Assembly (NCBI RefSeq): GCF_030409685.1 | Contig: NZ_JAUFQJ010000024.1 | Location: 496,001-560,000 of the forward strand | From: Ferruginibacter paludis | GTDB lineage: Bacteria; Bacteroidota; Bacteroidia; Chitinophagales; Chitinophagaceae | Direction: 5' to 3' | Length of the DNA: 64,000 bases | In this document: one piece after another, positions 16,746-27,638 of the stretch | Layout: every line of letters begins with the position of its first letter | Numbering within the stretch: the stretch's first letter is position 1 | The notes under the pieces: model-generated | What the model saw: the letters and a program-made list of their open reading frames with translations, nothing else | What the model was told of the DNA's origin: nothing | Database searches by the model: none | Made by a program: the position numbers and the translations under genes

Positions 16746-18143
16746 ATGAAGATTAAAAATGTTTTATACTCGGCTGCTGCTGTTTTTTTTATTTACTTTA
16801 TTACCGTTACCGGAAGCGGCTGTGCACAAATTGGTGCCCCAACAGGAGGCCCCAGGGATAGTATCCCTCCTGTTTTAGTTGCAGCCCTTCCTAAATTAAT
16901 GACCACCAATTTTACCGGCAATAAAATTACGCTGGTTTTTGATGAGTACATCAATGTGCTGGACGTTCAAAAAAATGTGATTGTATCGCCATTTCCAAAA
17001 ACCTTCCCCATCATTACCTATAAATTAAAAGAGGTTAGTATTAAGTTAAAAGATACCCTGTTGGATAAAACTACTTATGCCATCAATTTTGGAAACGCTA
17101 TTGTTGACAATAACGAAAGCAACCCGTTTAAGGAATTTACTTATGTATTTTCAACCGGCAACACCATTGATTCTTTAAAATTAAGCGGCAAAGTATTAAT
17201 GGCCGAAACGGGCAAGCCAGACAGTACACTGCAGGCGTTGCTATACCGTGATGCCCCTGATTCTGCTGTTGAAACAAGAAAGCCTAATTACATTGCCAGG
17301 ATAGATCGCAATGGCATTTTTACTTTTACCAACCTTTCTCCGGGTGAGTATAAAGTGTATGCATTAAAGGATGGCGATGGCGGTAAAACCTACAACTCAA
17401 AAATTGAAAGTTTTGCTTTTGCAGATGAACCGGTTCGGGTAAGTGGCAAAAACGATTCGGTAAGATTGTACGCATACGAAGAAGAAAAAGATATAAAAAA
17501 AGCAGCTGGCCTGCCAGCCAAATCTGCCGCTGATAAAAAGCTGAAACTAACTCCCAGCCTGGGTACCGGCGCGGCCCAGGACATACTTACCAATCTTGAA
17601 TTGCGCTTTAATAATAAATTAAAACTGTTCGACAGCACCAAAATGGTTTTGACCGACACCAACTTTGTTAAGGTGGAAGGAGCCACCATAACGATGGATA
17701 GCACCCGTAAAATTATCATTGTAAAAAACAAATGGCCGCTGGAGACCGCCTATCGTTTAGTGATTCCAAAAGAGGCCATCGCCGATACCGCCAACAATAC
17801 GCTGGCAAAATCAGATACGCTCAAATTTCAAACAAAAAAGGAAAGTGATTATGGTAGCATAACCCTGCGCTTTACCAAGCTGGATTCAGCGCGTCACCCG
17901 GTAATACAGTTTTTAAATGGTGCTGAAATTGTAAAATCTGTAAAAGTCACGGCTGCCTCCTGGACGGATAAATATTTTAACCCCGGCGAATTCGAATTGC
18001 GCATTTTGTACGACGCCAATAACAATGGCATATGGGACCCAGGCAATTACAAAAAGAAAATTCAACCCGAGCATGCGCTCACACTAGATAAAAAATTAAC
18101 TATCAAAGCCAATTGGGATAATGAGCGGGAAATAGAGCTTTAA
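16746..18143 (+). CDS. Lipoprotein with SbsA-like Ig domain (Big_5)
   Basis: The 465-residue product starts with a signal peptide ending in a lipobox-like TGSGC. The mature protein begins with a stretch typical of Bacteroidota Ig-like proteins (IGAPTGGPRDSIPPVLVAALP), then an Ig-like domain (NKITLVFDEYINVLDVQKNV through ATYVF-type strands), a central carboxypeptidase-regulatory-like segment (NLSPGEYKVYALKDGDGGKTY) and a second Ig-like part. These proteins are outer-membrane or surface lipoproteins of unknown role. The TTG at 16743 was rejected in favour of the adjacent ATG. The 162 bp up to recR carry inverted copies of an AATTGATAATGGATAAT-type sequence. Confidence 0.8.
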   Translation: MKIKNVLYSAAAVFFIYFITVTGSGCAQIGAPTGGPRDSIPPVLVAALPKLMTTNFTGNKITLVFDEYINVLDVQKNVIVSPFPKTFPIITYKLKEVSIKLKDTLLDKTTYAINFGNAIVDNNESNPFKEFTYVFSTGNTIDSLKLSGKVLMAETGKPDSTLQALLYRDAPDSAVETRKPNYIARIDRNGIFTFTNLSPGEYKVYALKDGDGGKTYNSKIESFAFADEPVRVSGKNDSVRLYAYEEEKDIKKAAGLPAKSAADKKLKLTPSLGTGAAQDILTNLELRFNNKLKLFDSTKMVLTDTNFVKVEGATITMDSTRKIIIVKNKWPLETAYRLVIPKEAIADTANNTLAKSDTLKFQTKKESDYGSITLRFTKLDSARHPVIQFLNGAEIVKSVKVTAASWTDKYFNPGEFELRILYDANNNGIWDPGNYKKKIQPEHALTLDKKLTIKANWDNEREIEL

Positions 18144-18156
18144 AGGATAATTTTTT

Positions 18157-18285
18157 AATTGATAATGGATAATGCCTGCTGATTGCAAGGCTATTGTTTT
18201 CGCAAAGAAAGCGTTTCGCCTGAATTGCAGAAAGTACCAGCCACAAAAAATTATCCATTACCCCATTGTCAATTATCCATTAAAA
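18157..18285. repeat. Inverted degenerate TTGATAATGGATAA repeats between genes
   Basis: AATTGATAATGGATAAT at about 18157-18173 is mirrored by two related segments, ATTATCCATTA (18250-18261) and CAATTATCCATTAA (18270-18283). They could form a long hairpin downstream of the lipoprotein gene. A similar pair (ATAATGGATA/TATCCATTAT) lies at 29942-29984. Confidence 0.45.
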
Positions 18286-18293
18286 TAACCATT

Positions 18294-18301
18294 TATCTTT
18301 G
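18294..18301 (+). promoter_or_regulatory. recR promoter -7 element
   Basis: TATCTTTG matches TAnnTTTG exactly and ends only 4 bp before the recR ATG at 18306. With the usual distance from this element to the start point, the transcript would begin at or next to the ATG and be leaderless. A TTG at 18266-18268 is 25 bp upstream, slightly far. Confidence 0.6.
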
Positions 18302-18305
18302 CGCC

Positions 18306-18929
18306 ATGATTTTTTCTTCTTCTCTTTTAGAAAATGCGGTGAATGAATTTGCTCGCCTGCCGGGCATCGGAAAAAAAACAGCGCTCAGGCTGGTACTGCA
18401 TCTTATCAAACAGGATGTGACAGATGTAACACGTTTCAGCGAAGCCATTTCATTGATGCGGGAAGAAATAAAATTTTGTTCCCGCTGCCACAATATTTCA
18501 GATGCGGCGCTTTGTAATATCTGCAGCAACCACAGCCGCAAGCAGGATCTGTTGTGCGTGGTAGAAAATATCCGCGATGTAATCGCTATAGAAAGCACCC
18601 AGCAATTCAACGGCATTTATCATGTATTGGGCGGCATTATTTCGCCACTAGATGGCATAGGTCCCGACCAGTTGAATATTGATTCCCTTGTTAAAAGAAT
18701 GGAAACAGAACCTATTACAGAAATCATCTTTGCCCTCAACGCCAACATCCAGGGCGACACAACCATTTACTATATCGGAAAAAAATTAAAAGCATATCCC
18801 GTAAAAATTACCACCATTGCCCGCGGTATTGCCTTTGGCGGCGAACTGGAATATGCTGATGAAATGACGCTGGCAAAAAGTATCAGCAACCGTATACCGG
18901 TTGAAAACTACATTAACGCTGGTAATTAG
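18306..18929 (+). CDS. recR: Recombination mediator protein RecR
   Basis: RecR acts with RecO (and RecF) to load RecA on gapped DNA. From the ATG at 18306 the protein has 207 residues, the usual length; an upstream TTG at 18183 would add a non-homologous extension and would precede the promoter element at 18294. The helix-hairpin-helix RLPGIGKKTALRLVLHL, the four-cysteine zinc finger CSRCHNISDAALCNIC and the Toprim region (LLCVVENIRDVIAIE, GGIISPLDGIGP) are all intact. It stands alone between an Ig-like lipoprotein and the methionine synthase genes. Confidence 0.97.
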   Translation: MIFSSSLLENAVNEFARLPGIGKKTALRLVLHLIKQDVTDVTRFSEAISLMREEIKFCSRCHNISDAALCNICSNHSRKQDLLCVVENIRDVIAIESTQQFNGIYHVLGGIISPLDGIGPDQLNIDSLVKRMETEPITEIIFALNANIQGDTTIYYIGKKLKAYPVKITTIARGIAFGGELEYADEMTLAKSISNRIPVENYINAGN

Positions 18930-19212
18930 CCTTCCTTATTCGATAAACTTCTGTACTGGCCGCATTTTGCTATAACGTAAACTTGTCCTAATTTTACAGG
19001 GTTACAGGTGGATTTGTTTATTGTTCAGCCTGTATTCAACAGCCTTCAAAGGCCAAGTGAACTAATAAACGAAAGCAACTCCCAACATCTTCTCCCGGAT
19101 TTGATTCTCGTTTAATAGTTTACAATTTTTTAGTGAGCCGTTACAGCTATGTTCAGCATCGTTGTGTCACTCACTTCAACCATTAGTTAATAATTTAACT
19201 TTTATTAAAGCG

Positions 19213-20229
19213 ATGAAAAAAACATTAAAAGATTGCCTTAAAGAACGGATACTGATCATTGACGGCGCCATGGGCACCATGATACAACGGCATAAATTAA
19301 AGGAAGCCGATTACCGCGGCGAACGTTTTAAAGACTGGCATACGGATGTACAGGGCAACAATGATTTGCTAAGCATTACCCAACCCGATATTATCACCGG
19401 CATTCATAAAGAATACCTGGAAGCGGGTGCTGATATTATTGAAACCAATACCTTCAGCAGTACGGTTATTGCGCAGGCTGATTATGATATGCAATCGCTG
19501 GCCTATGAATTAAATGTGGCTTCTGCAAAATGTGCCAGAGCAGCCGCAGAAGAATACACTGCAAAAAATCCGGATAAGCCCCGTTTTGTTGCCGGCGCTA
19601 TTGGTCCGCTTAATAAAACATTGTCGCTGTCACCTGATGTAAACAATCCGGGGTTTCGTGCAGTAACTTTTGACGAAGTAGCCGCGGCCTACACTGAGCA
19701 AATAAAAGGCCTTGTAGATGGCGGCGTGGATATATTACTGATTGAAACAATCTTTGACACACTGAATGCTAAGGCCGCTGTGTATGCAGCTAAAAATTAT
19801 TTCAGGATCAATGGCATTGCTGAATTGCCGATCATGATTTCGGGCACTATTACAGATGCCAGTGGCCGAACTTTAAGTGGTCAAACGCTGGAAGCTTTTT
19901 ATATTTCACTGCAGCACGCCAACCCAATCAGCATCGGACTTAACTGTGCGTTGGGTGCACAGGAAATGCGGCCGCATATTGAGGAGTTATCTTCCATTGC
20001 CAGTTGTTATACATCTGCTTATCCTAATGCGGGCTTGCCCAATGCCTTTGGTGAGTACGATGAACAACCGCATGAAACAGCGCATATCATTGAAGAATGG
20101 GCGGCAAATGGCTGGTTAAATATTGTTGGCGGATGTTGCGGTACCACACCGGATCACATCAAACATATTGCAGATGAAGTTGCTAAATATAAACCAAGGG
20201 AATTGCCTGTGCTGGAAGAAGCTTTATAA
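19213..20229 (+). CDS. metH: Methionine synthase, homocysteine-binding subunit (split MetH N-part)
   Basis: This 338-residue protein is the homocysteine methyltransferase domain of cobalamin-dependent methionine synthase. It carries the opening motif [13 protein letters not shown], the substrate region [15 protein letters not shown], and the zinc ligands Cys in IGLNCALGA and the Cys pair in [12 protein letters not shown]. The ATG at 19213 was chosen over a GTG at 19162 because [13 protein letters not shown] is the normal family start. E. coli MetH is one chain; here the remaining domains are encoded separately 280 bp downstream, an arrangement known in Bacteroidota. The 283-bp upstream region showed no recognisable cobalamin or SAM riboswitch core. 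Confidence 0.95.
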   Translation: MKKTLKDCLKERILIIDGAMGTMIQRHKLKEADYRGERFKDWHTDVQGNNDLLSITQPDIITGIHKEYLEAGADIIETNTFSSTVIAQADYDMQSLAYELNVASAKCARAAAEEYTAKNPDKPRFVAGAIGPLNKTLSLSPDVNNPGFRAVTFDEVAAAYTEQIKGLVDGGVDILLIETIFDTLNAKAAVYAAKNYFRINGIAELPIMISGTITDASGRTLSGQTLEAFYISLQHANPISIGLNCALGAQEMRPHIEELSSIASCYTSAYPNAGLPNAFGEYDEQPHETAHIIEEWAANGWLNIVGGCCGTTPDHIKHIADEVAKYKPRELPVLEEAL

Positions 20230-20234
20230 AATCT

Positions 20235-20261
20235 AATTTCCGGGACAGTGTCCCGGAAATT
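20235..20261. terminator. Perfect 12-bp palindromic hairpin between the two metH genes
   Basis: AATTTCCGGGAC (20235-20246) and GTCCCGGAAATT (20250-20261) pair perfectly around a 3-nt loop. No T-tract follows, so it may slow transcription, protect the upstream message or be a repeat element rather than a strict terminator. Confidence 0.55.
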
Positions 20262-20508
20262 GATTCAGATTAAAATAATTGAGTAAAATAACCACCCTAC
20301 AATTAACGTCAGCAGAGTAGATTCTTTGTTATAACGATTTGTGATATCAAAAATTACAGGACGTGAAGTTGCAAGTAAACTTCCATGTGCATTTACAAAG
20401 CATGGTTTGACCAACTGTAGCAGCGTATTAGGTTATGAAACTGTAAAATAGGTCGTCAAAAAAATATTAAATATCAGCAAGCCAAAGCGGCAATTGAAGT
20501 ATAAAATT

Positions 20509-23229
20509 ATGAGCGAAAATATTCACATCAAACCTTACCTGCGTTTAAGCGGATTAGAGCCACTGGTTGTCAGGCCCGAAACAAATTTTGTAAACGTTGG
20601 TGAACGAACCAATGTAACCGGCAGTAAAAAATTTGCCCGTCTTATTAAAGACAGCAAGTATGAAGAAGCCTTAAGTGTGGCCCGCCAGCAGGTTGAAAGC
20701 GGTGCACAGGTGATTGACATCAATATGGACGATGCCATGCTGGAAGGTGTGGAAGCCATGACCACCTTCTTAAACCTGGTACAGGCAGAGCCTGATATTG
20801 CGAAGATTCCCATCATGATTGATTCTTCCAAATTCGCCATCATTGAAGCAGGGTTAAAATGTGTGCAGGGTAAATGCATTGTGAATTCTATCTCAATGAA
20901 AGAAGGCGAAGAAAAATTTATTGAGCAGGCGTTTATTTGTAAAAGCTATGGCGCTTCCGTTATTGTTATGGCATTTGATGAAGTGGGCCAGGCCGATACC
21001 AAACAACGTAAAATAGAAATCTGTCACCGGGCATATAAAATTTTGACTGAACAGGTTGGTTACGACCCGCAGGATATAATCTTTGACCCCAACATATTCG
21101 CCATTGCCACTGGTATTGAGGAACATAATAATTACGCGGTTGATTTTATAGAAGCTACTAAAGAAATAAAAAGGCTGATGCCTTTGACCAAGGTAAGTGG
21201 TGGTGTAAGCAACGTATCGTTTTCTTTCCGTGGCAATGATCATGTGCGGGAAGCCATTCACAGCGTGTTCCTGTTCTATGCCATTAAAGCAGGGATGGAT
21301 ATGGGCATCGTAAATGCGGGGCAGCTGGTTGTGTATGATGAAATAGACCCGATCTTACGCGACCTATGCGAAGACGTAATTTTAAACCGAAACAATGATA
21401 ATAATGAGGCTACAGAAAAATTAATCATCCATGCTGAAACAGTAAAAGCAAAAGGCAAGGTAGAGGTGAAAGATGAAAAATGGAGAAATGAACCGGTAGA
21501 AAAAAGGCTTGCCCACTCATTGGTAAACGGCATTACAGATTATATTGATGCAGATACAGAAGAAGCCCGTCAAAAATATCCCAAGCCATTGGATGTTATT
21601 GAAGGCCCGTTAATGGATGGAATGAACATCGTGGGTGACTTGTTTGGCGCCGGCAAAATGTTTTTACCGCAGGTAGTAAAAAGTGCCCGTGTAATGAAGA
21701 AAGCTGTGGCGGTTTTAACGCCTTTTATAGAGCAGGAAAAGGAAGACAGGAAACAGGCGCATCTTGCGGCAGGCACTACCAATGAAGAAGCCGCCGGTGC
21801 CGCAAAAATTTTATTGGCTACCGTAAAAGGAGACGTACATGATATCGGTAAAAATATTGTAGGCGTTGTATTAGGTTGCAACGGGTATGATATTATTGAT
21901 CTGGGTGTAATGGTAGCAACAGATAAAATTCTGGATGCGGCCATTAAAAACGATGTGGACATTATTGGCCTCAGCGGGCTCATCACACCCTCGTTGGATG
22001 AGATGGTGCATGTGGCGCACGAAATGAAAAGAAGAGGAATGACGCAGCCGCTTTTGATTGGCGGCGCTACTACCAGCCGCATGCATACGGCAGTAAAAAT
22101 CGCACAGGAGTATGATAACGGCGTGATACACGTACTGGATGCAAGCCGTAGTGTAACCGTTGCCGGTAGCTTATTAAACAAAGAAACAAAGCCCGAATTT
22201 TTAACCGGTATCAAAACCGAGTACCATAAATTAAAAGAAGATTTTGCCAACCGTAAAACAGTAAAAAATTATTTACCTTTTGCAGAAGCCCAACAAAACG
22301 GTGCTGCAGTGGACTGGGACAATTTTACACCGGTGGCACCAACATTTACCGGAACAAAAGTTTTCAATAATTACGACCTGGCTGAAATAGCTGAATACAT
22401 TGACTGGCAGCCCTTCTTCATTGCATGGGAAATGCACGGTAAATTTCCTGCGTTGCTTACGGATACAGTGATTGGTGTTGAAGCAACCAAATTATACAAT
22501 GATGCCAAAAAATTACTGCAGCAAATTATTGCTGAAAAATGGTTAACGGCAAGAGGCGTTATTGGTTTTTGGCCTGCTACTAAAACGGCACCAGATACGG
22601 TTGAAGTAAAAGATGAAGCGACCACTTTAAAGCTTGAATTTTTACGCCAGCAAATAAAAAAAGCGGCCGGTCAGCCCAACCTTTCTTTAAGTGATTTTAT
22701 TGCACCGGAGGCCACTGGTCTCAAGGATTTTATAGGCGCCTTTTCAGTAACTATTGAAGGCATCGAGCCCCATATCAAAAAATTTGAGGAAGCTCATGAT
22801 GATTATAATAAGATCATTTTACAGGCTTTAGCCGACCGTTTTGCAGAAGCATTTGCAGAACTGCTGCATAAGAAAACCCGTATTGAATACTGGGGTTATG
22901 TATCAGACGAACATTTAACCAATGAGCAATTGATAGGCGAAGCCTACCAGGGAATCAGGCCAGCACCAGGCTATCCTGCATGCCCTGACCATACAGAAAA
23001 ATACAAACTGTTTACTTTATTAGGTGGTGAAGCTACCACCGGCATTCACCTCACAGAATCATTGGCCATGTATCCTGCGGCATCGGTATGTGGCTGGTAT
23101 TTTGCTAACCCGGCAAGTAAATATTTTGGTGTGGGCAAAATAAATGATGATCAACTGAAAGATTATACAGAGAGAAAAGCAATGCCACCGGATGAAGTAA
23201 AAAGGTGGCTGCGCCCCATTCTGGAATAA
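20509..23229 (+). CDS. metH: Methionine synthase, folate/B12/activation subunit (split MetH C-part)
   Basis: This 906-residue protein holds the remaining MetH domains: a pterin-binding domain ([35 protein letters not shown]), a cobalamin cap, the B12-binding domain with the DxHxxG motif [10 protein letters not shown] plus SGLITPS and GGATTS, and the reactivation domain with [12 protein letters not shown] near the C-terminus. It transfers methyl from methyltetrahydrofolate through cobalamin to homocysteine bound on the partner protein. The ATG at 20509 ([15 protein letters not shown]) was preferred to a TTG at 20494. No metF is adjacent. Confidence 0.96.
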   Translation: MSENIHIKPYLRLSGLEPLVVRPETNFVNVGERTNVTGSKKFARLIKDSKYEEALSVARQQVESGAQVIDINMDDAMLEGVEAMTTFLNLVQAEPDIAKIPIMIDSSKFAIIEAGLKCVQGKCIVNSISMKEGEEKFIEQAFICKSYGASVIVMAFDEVGQADTKQRKIEICHRAYKILTEQVGYDPQDIIFDPNIFAIATGIEEHNNYAVDFIEATKEIKRLMPLTKVSGGVSNVSFSFRGNDHVREAIHSVFLFYAIKAGMDMGIVNAGQLVVYDEIDPILRDLCEDVILNRNNDNNEATEKLIIHAETVKAKGKVEVKDEKWRNEPVEKRLAHSLVNGITDYIDADTEEARQKYPKPLDVIEGPLMDGMNIVGDLFGAGKMFLPQVVKSARVMKKAVAVLTPFIEQEKEDRKQAHLAAGTTNEEAAGAAKILLATVKGDVHDIGKNIVGVVLGCNGYDIIDLGVMVATDKILDAAIKNDVDIIGLSGLITPSLDEMVHVAHEMKRRGMTQPLLIGGATTSRMHTAVKIAQEYDNGVIHVLDASRSVTVAGSLLNKETKPEFLTGIKTEYHKLKEDFANRKTVKNYLPFAEAQQNGAAVDWDNFTPVAPTFTGTKVFNNYDLAEIAEYIDWQPFFIAWEMHGKFPALLTDTVIGVEATKLYNDAKKLLQQIIAEKWLTARGVIGFWPATKTAPDTVEVKDEATTLKLEFLRQQIKKAAGQPNLSLSDFIAPEATGLKDFIGAFSVTIEGIEPHIKKFEEAHDDYNKIILQALADRFAEAFAELLHKKTRIEYWGYVSDEHLTNEQLIGEAYQGIRPAPGYPACPDHTEKYKLFTLLGGEATTGIHLTESLAMYPAASVCGWYFANPASKYFGVGKINDDQLKDYTERKAMPPDEVKRWLRPILE

Positions 23230-23318
23230 CAATATTTTAAACGACGGTTAACTACCAGCAAACAAAGTACGGTTGATTTTTAATTAATTTTGACAAAGAA
23301 TTTATAAATGCATATTCA

Positions 23319-24134
23319 ATGAATTACAAACGTCCAGTTCAATCCGCCACTCTTTTGCTTTTGTTTATATTTCTTGCAATTCCAGCATTAGCTCAAACAC
23401 AAAAAAAAGAAAGAAAAAAAGAATTCTATTTTTCATGGGGTTACAATAAAGAATGGTACACCAACAGCAAAGTAAAAATTGATCAGCCATCTCTTGGTAA
23501 TCATTACAGCTTTGTAAACATTCGCGGCAATGATCATCCGGGATGGAACGAAGGCTTATTTACAAAAGCCATTTCAATACCACAATATAACTACCGTATC
23601 GGCCTTTTTGTAAATAAAAAAAGAGGCATCGCTTTTGAAATAAATTTTGATCATACCAAGTTTATTTTTGCAGATCAGCAGGCAAGAGTTAAAGGTACAC
23701 TTAACAAAAGAACAGTAGATACAGTTGTAAGTTTCCGCCAGCCAGATTTTTATTATTACCTGAATAATGGAGCCAATTTTTTACTGTTTAATATTGTTAA
23801 GCGTTCGCAATGGTACAGTAGCAACAATGAAAAAGTAAAGATTGATTTTTTAGCCAAAGCAGGTATAGGTCCGGTTATTCCGCATGTTGATAATAAATTT
23901 TTTGGCCAGGCAAATGATGCACATTTTCAACTCGGCGGCTGGAACATGGGTGTTGAAGGAGCCATCAGAGCGACGTTTTGCAAGTATGTTTACCTGGAGT
24001 ATTGTAACAAAATTGATTATGCCCGCTACTCAAATCTAAAAATTTATAAGGGCACAGCTAAACATGCATTCGGTACTTATGAAATGATTTTGAACCTCGG
24101 AATTACTTTCCCGGCCGGGGGAAAAGTAAAATAA
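23319..24134 (+). CDS. Outer-membrane beta-barrel-like protein, function unknown
   Basis: The 271-residue product has a signal peptide (LLLLFIFLAIPALAQ) followed by alternating aromatic strands (FYFSWGYNKEWY, YNYRIGLFV, GIAFEINFDHTKF, YEMILNLGITF) that suggest a small beta barrel in the outer membrane. The final strand ends close to the C-terminus, as expected for a barrel. I do not recognise a specific family. It lies 42 bp upstream of xthA on the same strand, and that pairing does not suggest a function. Confidence 0.65.
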   Translation: MNYKRPVQSATLLLLFIFLAIPALAQTQKKERKKEFYFSWGYNKEWYTNSKVKIDQPSLGNHYSFVNIRGNDHPGWNEGLFTKAISIPQYNYRIGLFVNKKRGIAFEINFDHTKFIFADQQARVKGTLNKRTVDTVVSFRQPDFYYYLNNGANFLLFNIVKRSQWYSSNNEKVKIDFLAKAGIGPVIPHVDNKFFGQANDAHFQLGGWNMGVEGAIRATFCKYVYLEYCNKIDYARYSNLKIYKGTAKHAFGTYEMILNLGITFPAGGKVK

Positions 24135-24176
24135 TAACTGCTATAATGAATTTGTAAACTTCAAGTAATTTTTCTC

Positions 24177-24944
24177 ATGCGCATCATTTCCTATAATGTC
24201 AACGGCATTCGTGCTGCTTTTAAAAAAGGTTTTATCGACTGGCTTAAAACCAACCCGGCCGACATCATCTGCCTGCAGGAAACCAAAGCTACCAAAGATG
24301 ATGTGGATTTTAAACAACTGGATGAACTGGGTTTTCATCACCATTGGTTTAGTGCGCAAAAAAAAGGGTACAGTGGCGTTGCTATTTTTTCAAAAATTAA
24401 ACCGGATAATGTGGTGATTGGCTGTGGCCTTCCATCCAGTGATAATGAGGGACGCATAATACGGGCTGATTTTGGAGATATCCGTTTAATCAATGCCTAC
24501 TTTCCATCAGGTACTTCAGGTGAAGAAAGGCAGGCTTTTAAATATGTTTGGCTGGATGAATTTCATGCATGGGTGAACGATTTAAAAAAGCAATACCCCA
24601 AATTAATTTTAACCGGCGATTATAATATTGCCCACCGGGAAATAGACATCCACGATCCAAAGGGTAACAAAAATTCTTCTGGTTTTTTACCACAGGAAAG
24701 GGAATGGATGACTCAATTTTTAGCCAGTGGCTGGATAGATACTTTCAGGGAATTTCATCCCGAACCACACCGTTACAGCTGGTGGAGTCAGCGTTTTCCA
24801 ACAGTGCGTTTAAACAACAAGGGCTGGCGCATTGATTATATCACTGTTACCGAAGCGCTTAAAAATCAGCTGGTAAGCGCAGACATTTATCCTGATGTAA
24901 AGCACAGTGATCATTGCCCGATTTACCTGGAGATAGATAATTAA
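24177..24944 (+). CDS. xthA: Exodeoxyribonuclease III (AP endonuclease)
   Basis: The 255-residue enzyme cleaves DNA 5' to abasic sites and has 3' exonuclease activity in base-excision repair. The family motifs are present in order: RIISYNVNGIRAAFKKGF, IICLQETKA (metal-binding Glu), TGDYNIAHREIDIHDP, KGWRIDYITV and HSDHCPIYLEI with the catalytic Asp-His pair. The first ATG lies in a context giving the standard N-terminus MRIISYN, so the start is secure. Confidence 0.97.
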   Translation: MRIISYNVNGIRAAFKKGFIDWLKTNPADIICLQETKATKDDVDFKQLDELGFHHHWFSAQKKGYSGVAIFSKIKPDNVVIGCGLPSSDNEGRIIRADFGDIRLINAYFPSGTSGEERQAFKYVWLDEFHAWVNDLKKQYPKLILTGDYNIAHREIDIHDPKGNKNSSGFLPQEREWMTQFLASGWIDTFREFHPEPHRYSWWSQRFPTVRLNNKGWRIDYITVTEALKNQLVSADIYPDVKHSDHCPIYLEIDN

Positions 24945-25187
24945 ATACTGCTGCCAGGTTAGCTGTTTTGTTTGATATCAGCAATTAAATCAGCTTTACA
25001 TTAATCACACAAAGTGCCTCAATGCGTAGGCATTGTTCAACACTGGTGTTGGTGGTTGAATACATTCATTGATCATCTAATTTCATACAATTCCATCGTT
25101 AACCCGCAGTCTTCCGCACCTGCCTTAAAAAAATTTACATAATTGATAATTGCTTCGCTACCTTAGCCTTTACCCAATTTATGCCGT

Positions 25188-27638
25188 ATGGAATTTTTGT
25201 CTATCCTCTTGCTGATTATTTTTGTAATAATCGTACTCAATCAAAATAGTAAAATAAGCAGTCAACTTGAAAAGTTTGAAGGCGAGCTCAGGCTGCTAAG
25301 AAACCAGCTTATAAAATTCACGCCCGAAAAGATTACTCCACCCGAACCTTCCACCATCAAAGAAGCAGATGTACCCGTTGAAGTAAAACCGCCGCTAAAA
25401 GATGTAAATACGTATACCAGCCTGTTTACAATAGCAGATGATCCGGAGCCGATTATAATATCGGCCCTGACTACAAATGAACCTCAGCATACTGAACAAC
25501 CAGCCACATTCAACGCAGGTGAACAGGAAGAAATTTTGACCGAAAAAACAGAACCAGCAAAACCGTTGATCAATTCTCTGCCTGCAAAAGATTTTCCCAA
25601 ACCAGCGCCCGGCTTTTTTGAGCGCCATCCGGATATGGAAAAATTTATTGGCGAAAATCTTGTCAATAAAATTGGCATTGCCATATTGGTACTGGCCATT
25701 GGCTTCTTTGTAAAATATGCTATTGACCAGGATTGGGTAGGCCCGGTTGGACGGGTATCTATTGGTGTATTTTGTGGCGGCATACTGGTGGCGTTGGCGC
25801 ATCGCATGCGTAACAGCTACAAAAGTTTTAGCTCCGTTTTAGCAGGAGGTGGTTTGGCTGTTTTTTACTTTACTATCACGCTGGCCTATCACCAGTTTCA
25901 TCTTTTTAGCCAAACAACTGCTTTTATAATCATGATAGTGATCACCCTGTTTGCAGTAATACTTTCATTGCTGTATAATAAACAGGAGTTAATTATTATC
26001 GCACTGGTCGGCGGTTTTGCTGCGCCGTTTTTAGTGAGCGATGGCAGTAACAATTACAAAGCATTGTTCATTTATCTTATTGTTTTAAATACCGGTCTTT
26101 TGGTAATTGCTTTTAACAAGGCCTGGCGCCTGTTAAATTTGCTGAGTTTTATTTTTACCGTTATCCTGTTTGGTAGCTGGCTTATAACGCTGGGTAATGA
26201 TGAACCAGCTTCCACTTACCAGAATGGTTTTGCATTTTCTACTATTTTTTACCTGATGTATTTTATAATAAACATTGCCCACAATATCAGGGAGAAAAAA
26301 AAGTTTATTGCTTCTGATTTCGGTATTCTGCTTGCAGGCACTTCGCTTTATTTTGCCGCTGGCATTTACTGTATAGACAAAATGAATGCGACGGAATTCA
26401 AAGGTTTATTCAGTGCTTCGATGGGCATCTTTAACTTAGCGGCTTCTTATTTTTTATTCCGTAAACAAAAAGCAGATCCCAATATTTTATACCTGCTGAT
26501 TGGCATTACGCTCACCTTTATTTCTATCACCGCACCCATACAATTACATGGTAATTACATCACGTTGTTTTGGGCTAGTGAAGCGGTGTTGTTGTACTGG
26601 TTTTTTACAAAAGCAAGAATTGCCATCATTCAATATGCATCTATTCTTGTCTGGTTATTGATGCTGATCAGCCTTTTCATGGACTGGTCTCAATTGTACA
26701 TTCTTCAAAATAATGCCGTTAAAATCATCGTCAATAAGGGTTTCATTACTTCCGTTTTTGCAGCGGCGACTACTTACCTGTTATTCATGCTGCGCAGCAG
26801 AGACAATGAAACAAGTTTGGCAACAGGCACCAAAATCATTCCCCATCCAATGGCTTTTCGCCTGGCTTCAATTGTATTACTGTTCCTGGCCGGAGCACTT
26901 GAAATTAATTTTCAATTCAATTTTTATTATCCTGACAGTAATTTCAATATGCTTTACCTGTTGTTGTACACAACAATATTTTTAAACATAGTAACCTACG
27001 TTAGTCCGAAAATCAAGTGGGCAAACCTGCATTGGCAAACCATTGCGTTGCTGCTGTCGGTTTCTGTGCTGTTATATCTATTGTTTGAAACACAGGTATT
27101 TTTTATACAACAAAACATGCTCATTCATAACAGCAACGGAATACATATGCTGGCACACTGGGCAACAGCGCTTCTTGCAGCAATTGCGCTTTACAGATTA
27201 ATGCTGTTGTTTAAAAGCAATAGCGATTCGATGAAAGACCTTTTTAATTTTTCAGCATGGATAATGTGCATTGTTGCAGTCATTTACCTCAGCTCAGAAA
27301 TTGCTTTAATTGTGAACAATATATTTTACAGTGCAACCAACCCACTCGAAAATATTCAGCGCATTTATATAAAAACAGGGTTGCCCATTTTATGTGGTAT
27401 ATGTTCGTTTGGTTTTATGTGGCTGGGCATGCATTATAAATACCGTCCTTTAAGGATTATTTCACTCAGCTTGTTTACCTTAACCCTGGCTAAATTATTT
27501 ATATTCGATATCAGGAACATCCCCGCAGGCGGAAAGATTGCTGCTTTCTTTTGTCTTGGTATATTGCTGCTGATTGTATCATTTATGTACCAGCGTTTGA
27601 AAAAAATAATTATAGATAATGAAGCCAAAGTGGATTAA
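25188..27638 (+). CDS. DUF2339 polytopic membrane protein
   Basis: This 816-residue protein has a short N-terminal membrane anchor, a proline- and acid-rich linker (about residues 40-140) and then the conserved entry motif PDMEKFIGENLVNKIGIAILVLAIGF-like region leading into some twenty or more hydrophobic helices, which defines DUF2339. Members are large inner-membrane proteins of unknown function. Its end overlaps the next gene by 20 bp. The DUF3999 protein that follows is its usual partner, so the two probably act together in the membrane. Confidence 0.88.
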   Translation: MEFLSILLLIIFVIIVLNQNSKISSQLEKFEGELRLLRNQLIKFTPEKITPPEPSTIKEADVPVEVKPPLKDVNTYTSLFTIADDPEPIIISALTTNEPQHTEQPATFNAGEQEEILTEKTEPAKPLINSLPAKDFPKPAPGFFERHPDMEKFIGENLVNKIGIAILVLAIGFFVKYAIDQDWVGPVGRVSIGVFCGGILVALAHRMRNSYKSFSSVLAGGGLAVFYFTITLAYHQFHLFSQTTAFIIMIVITLFAVILSLLYNKQELIIIALVGGFAAPFLVSDGSNNYKALFIYLIVLNTGLLVIAFNKAWRLLNLLSFIFTVILFGSWLITLGNDEPASTYQNGFAFSTIFYLMYFIINIAHNIREKKKFIASDFGILLAGTSLYFAAGIYCIDKMNATEFKGLFSASMGIFNLAASYFLFRKQKADPNILYLLIGITLTFISITAPIQLHGNYITLFWASEAVLLYWFFTKARIAIIQYASILVWLLMLISLFMDWSQLYILQNNAVKIIVNKGFITSVFAAATTYLLFMLRSRDNETSLATGTKIIPHPMAFRLASIVLLFLAGALEINFQFNFYYPDSNFNMLYLLLYTTIFLNIVTYVSPKIKWANLHWQTIALLLSVSVLLYLLFETQVFFIQQNMLIHNSNGIHMLAHWATALLAAIALYRLMLLFKSNSDSMKDLFNFSAWIMCIVAVIYLSSEIALIVNNIFYSATNPLENIQRIYIKTGLPILCGICSFGFMWLGMHYKYRPLRIISLSLFTLTLAKLFIFDIRNIPAGGKIAAFFCLGILLLIVSFMYQRLKKIIIDNEAKVD

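Noticed and set aside
18930-19212. A possible cobalamin or SAM riboswitch before the first metH gene
   Set aside because: I found no B12-box or SAM-I/SAM-II core sequence; only a weak AGTGAG/CTCACT pairing is present.
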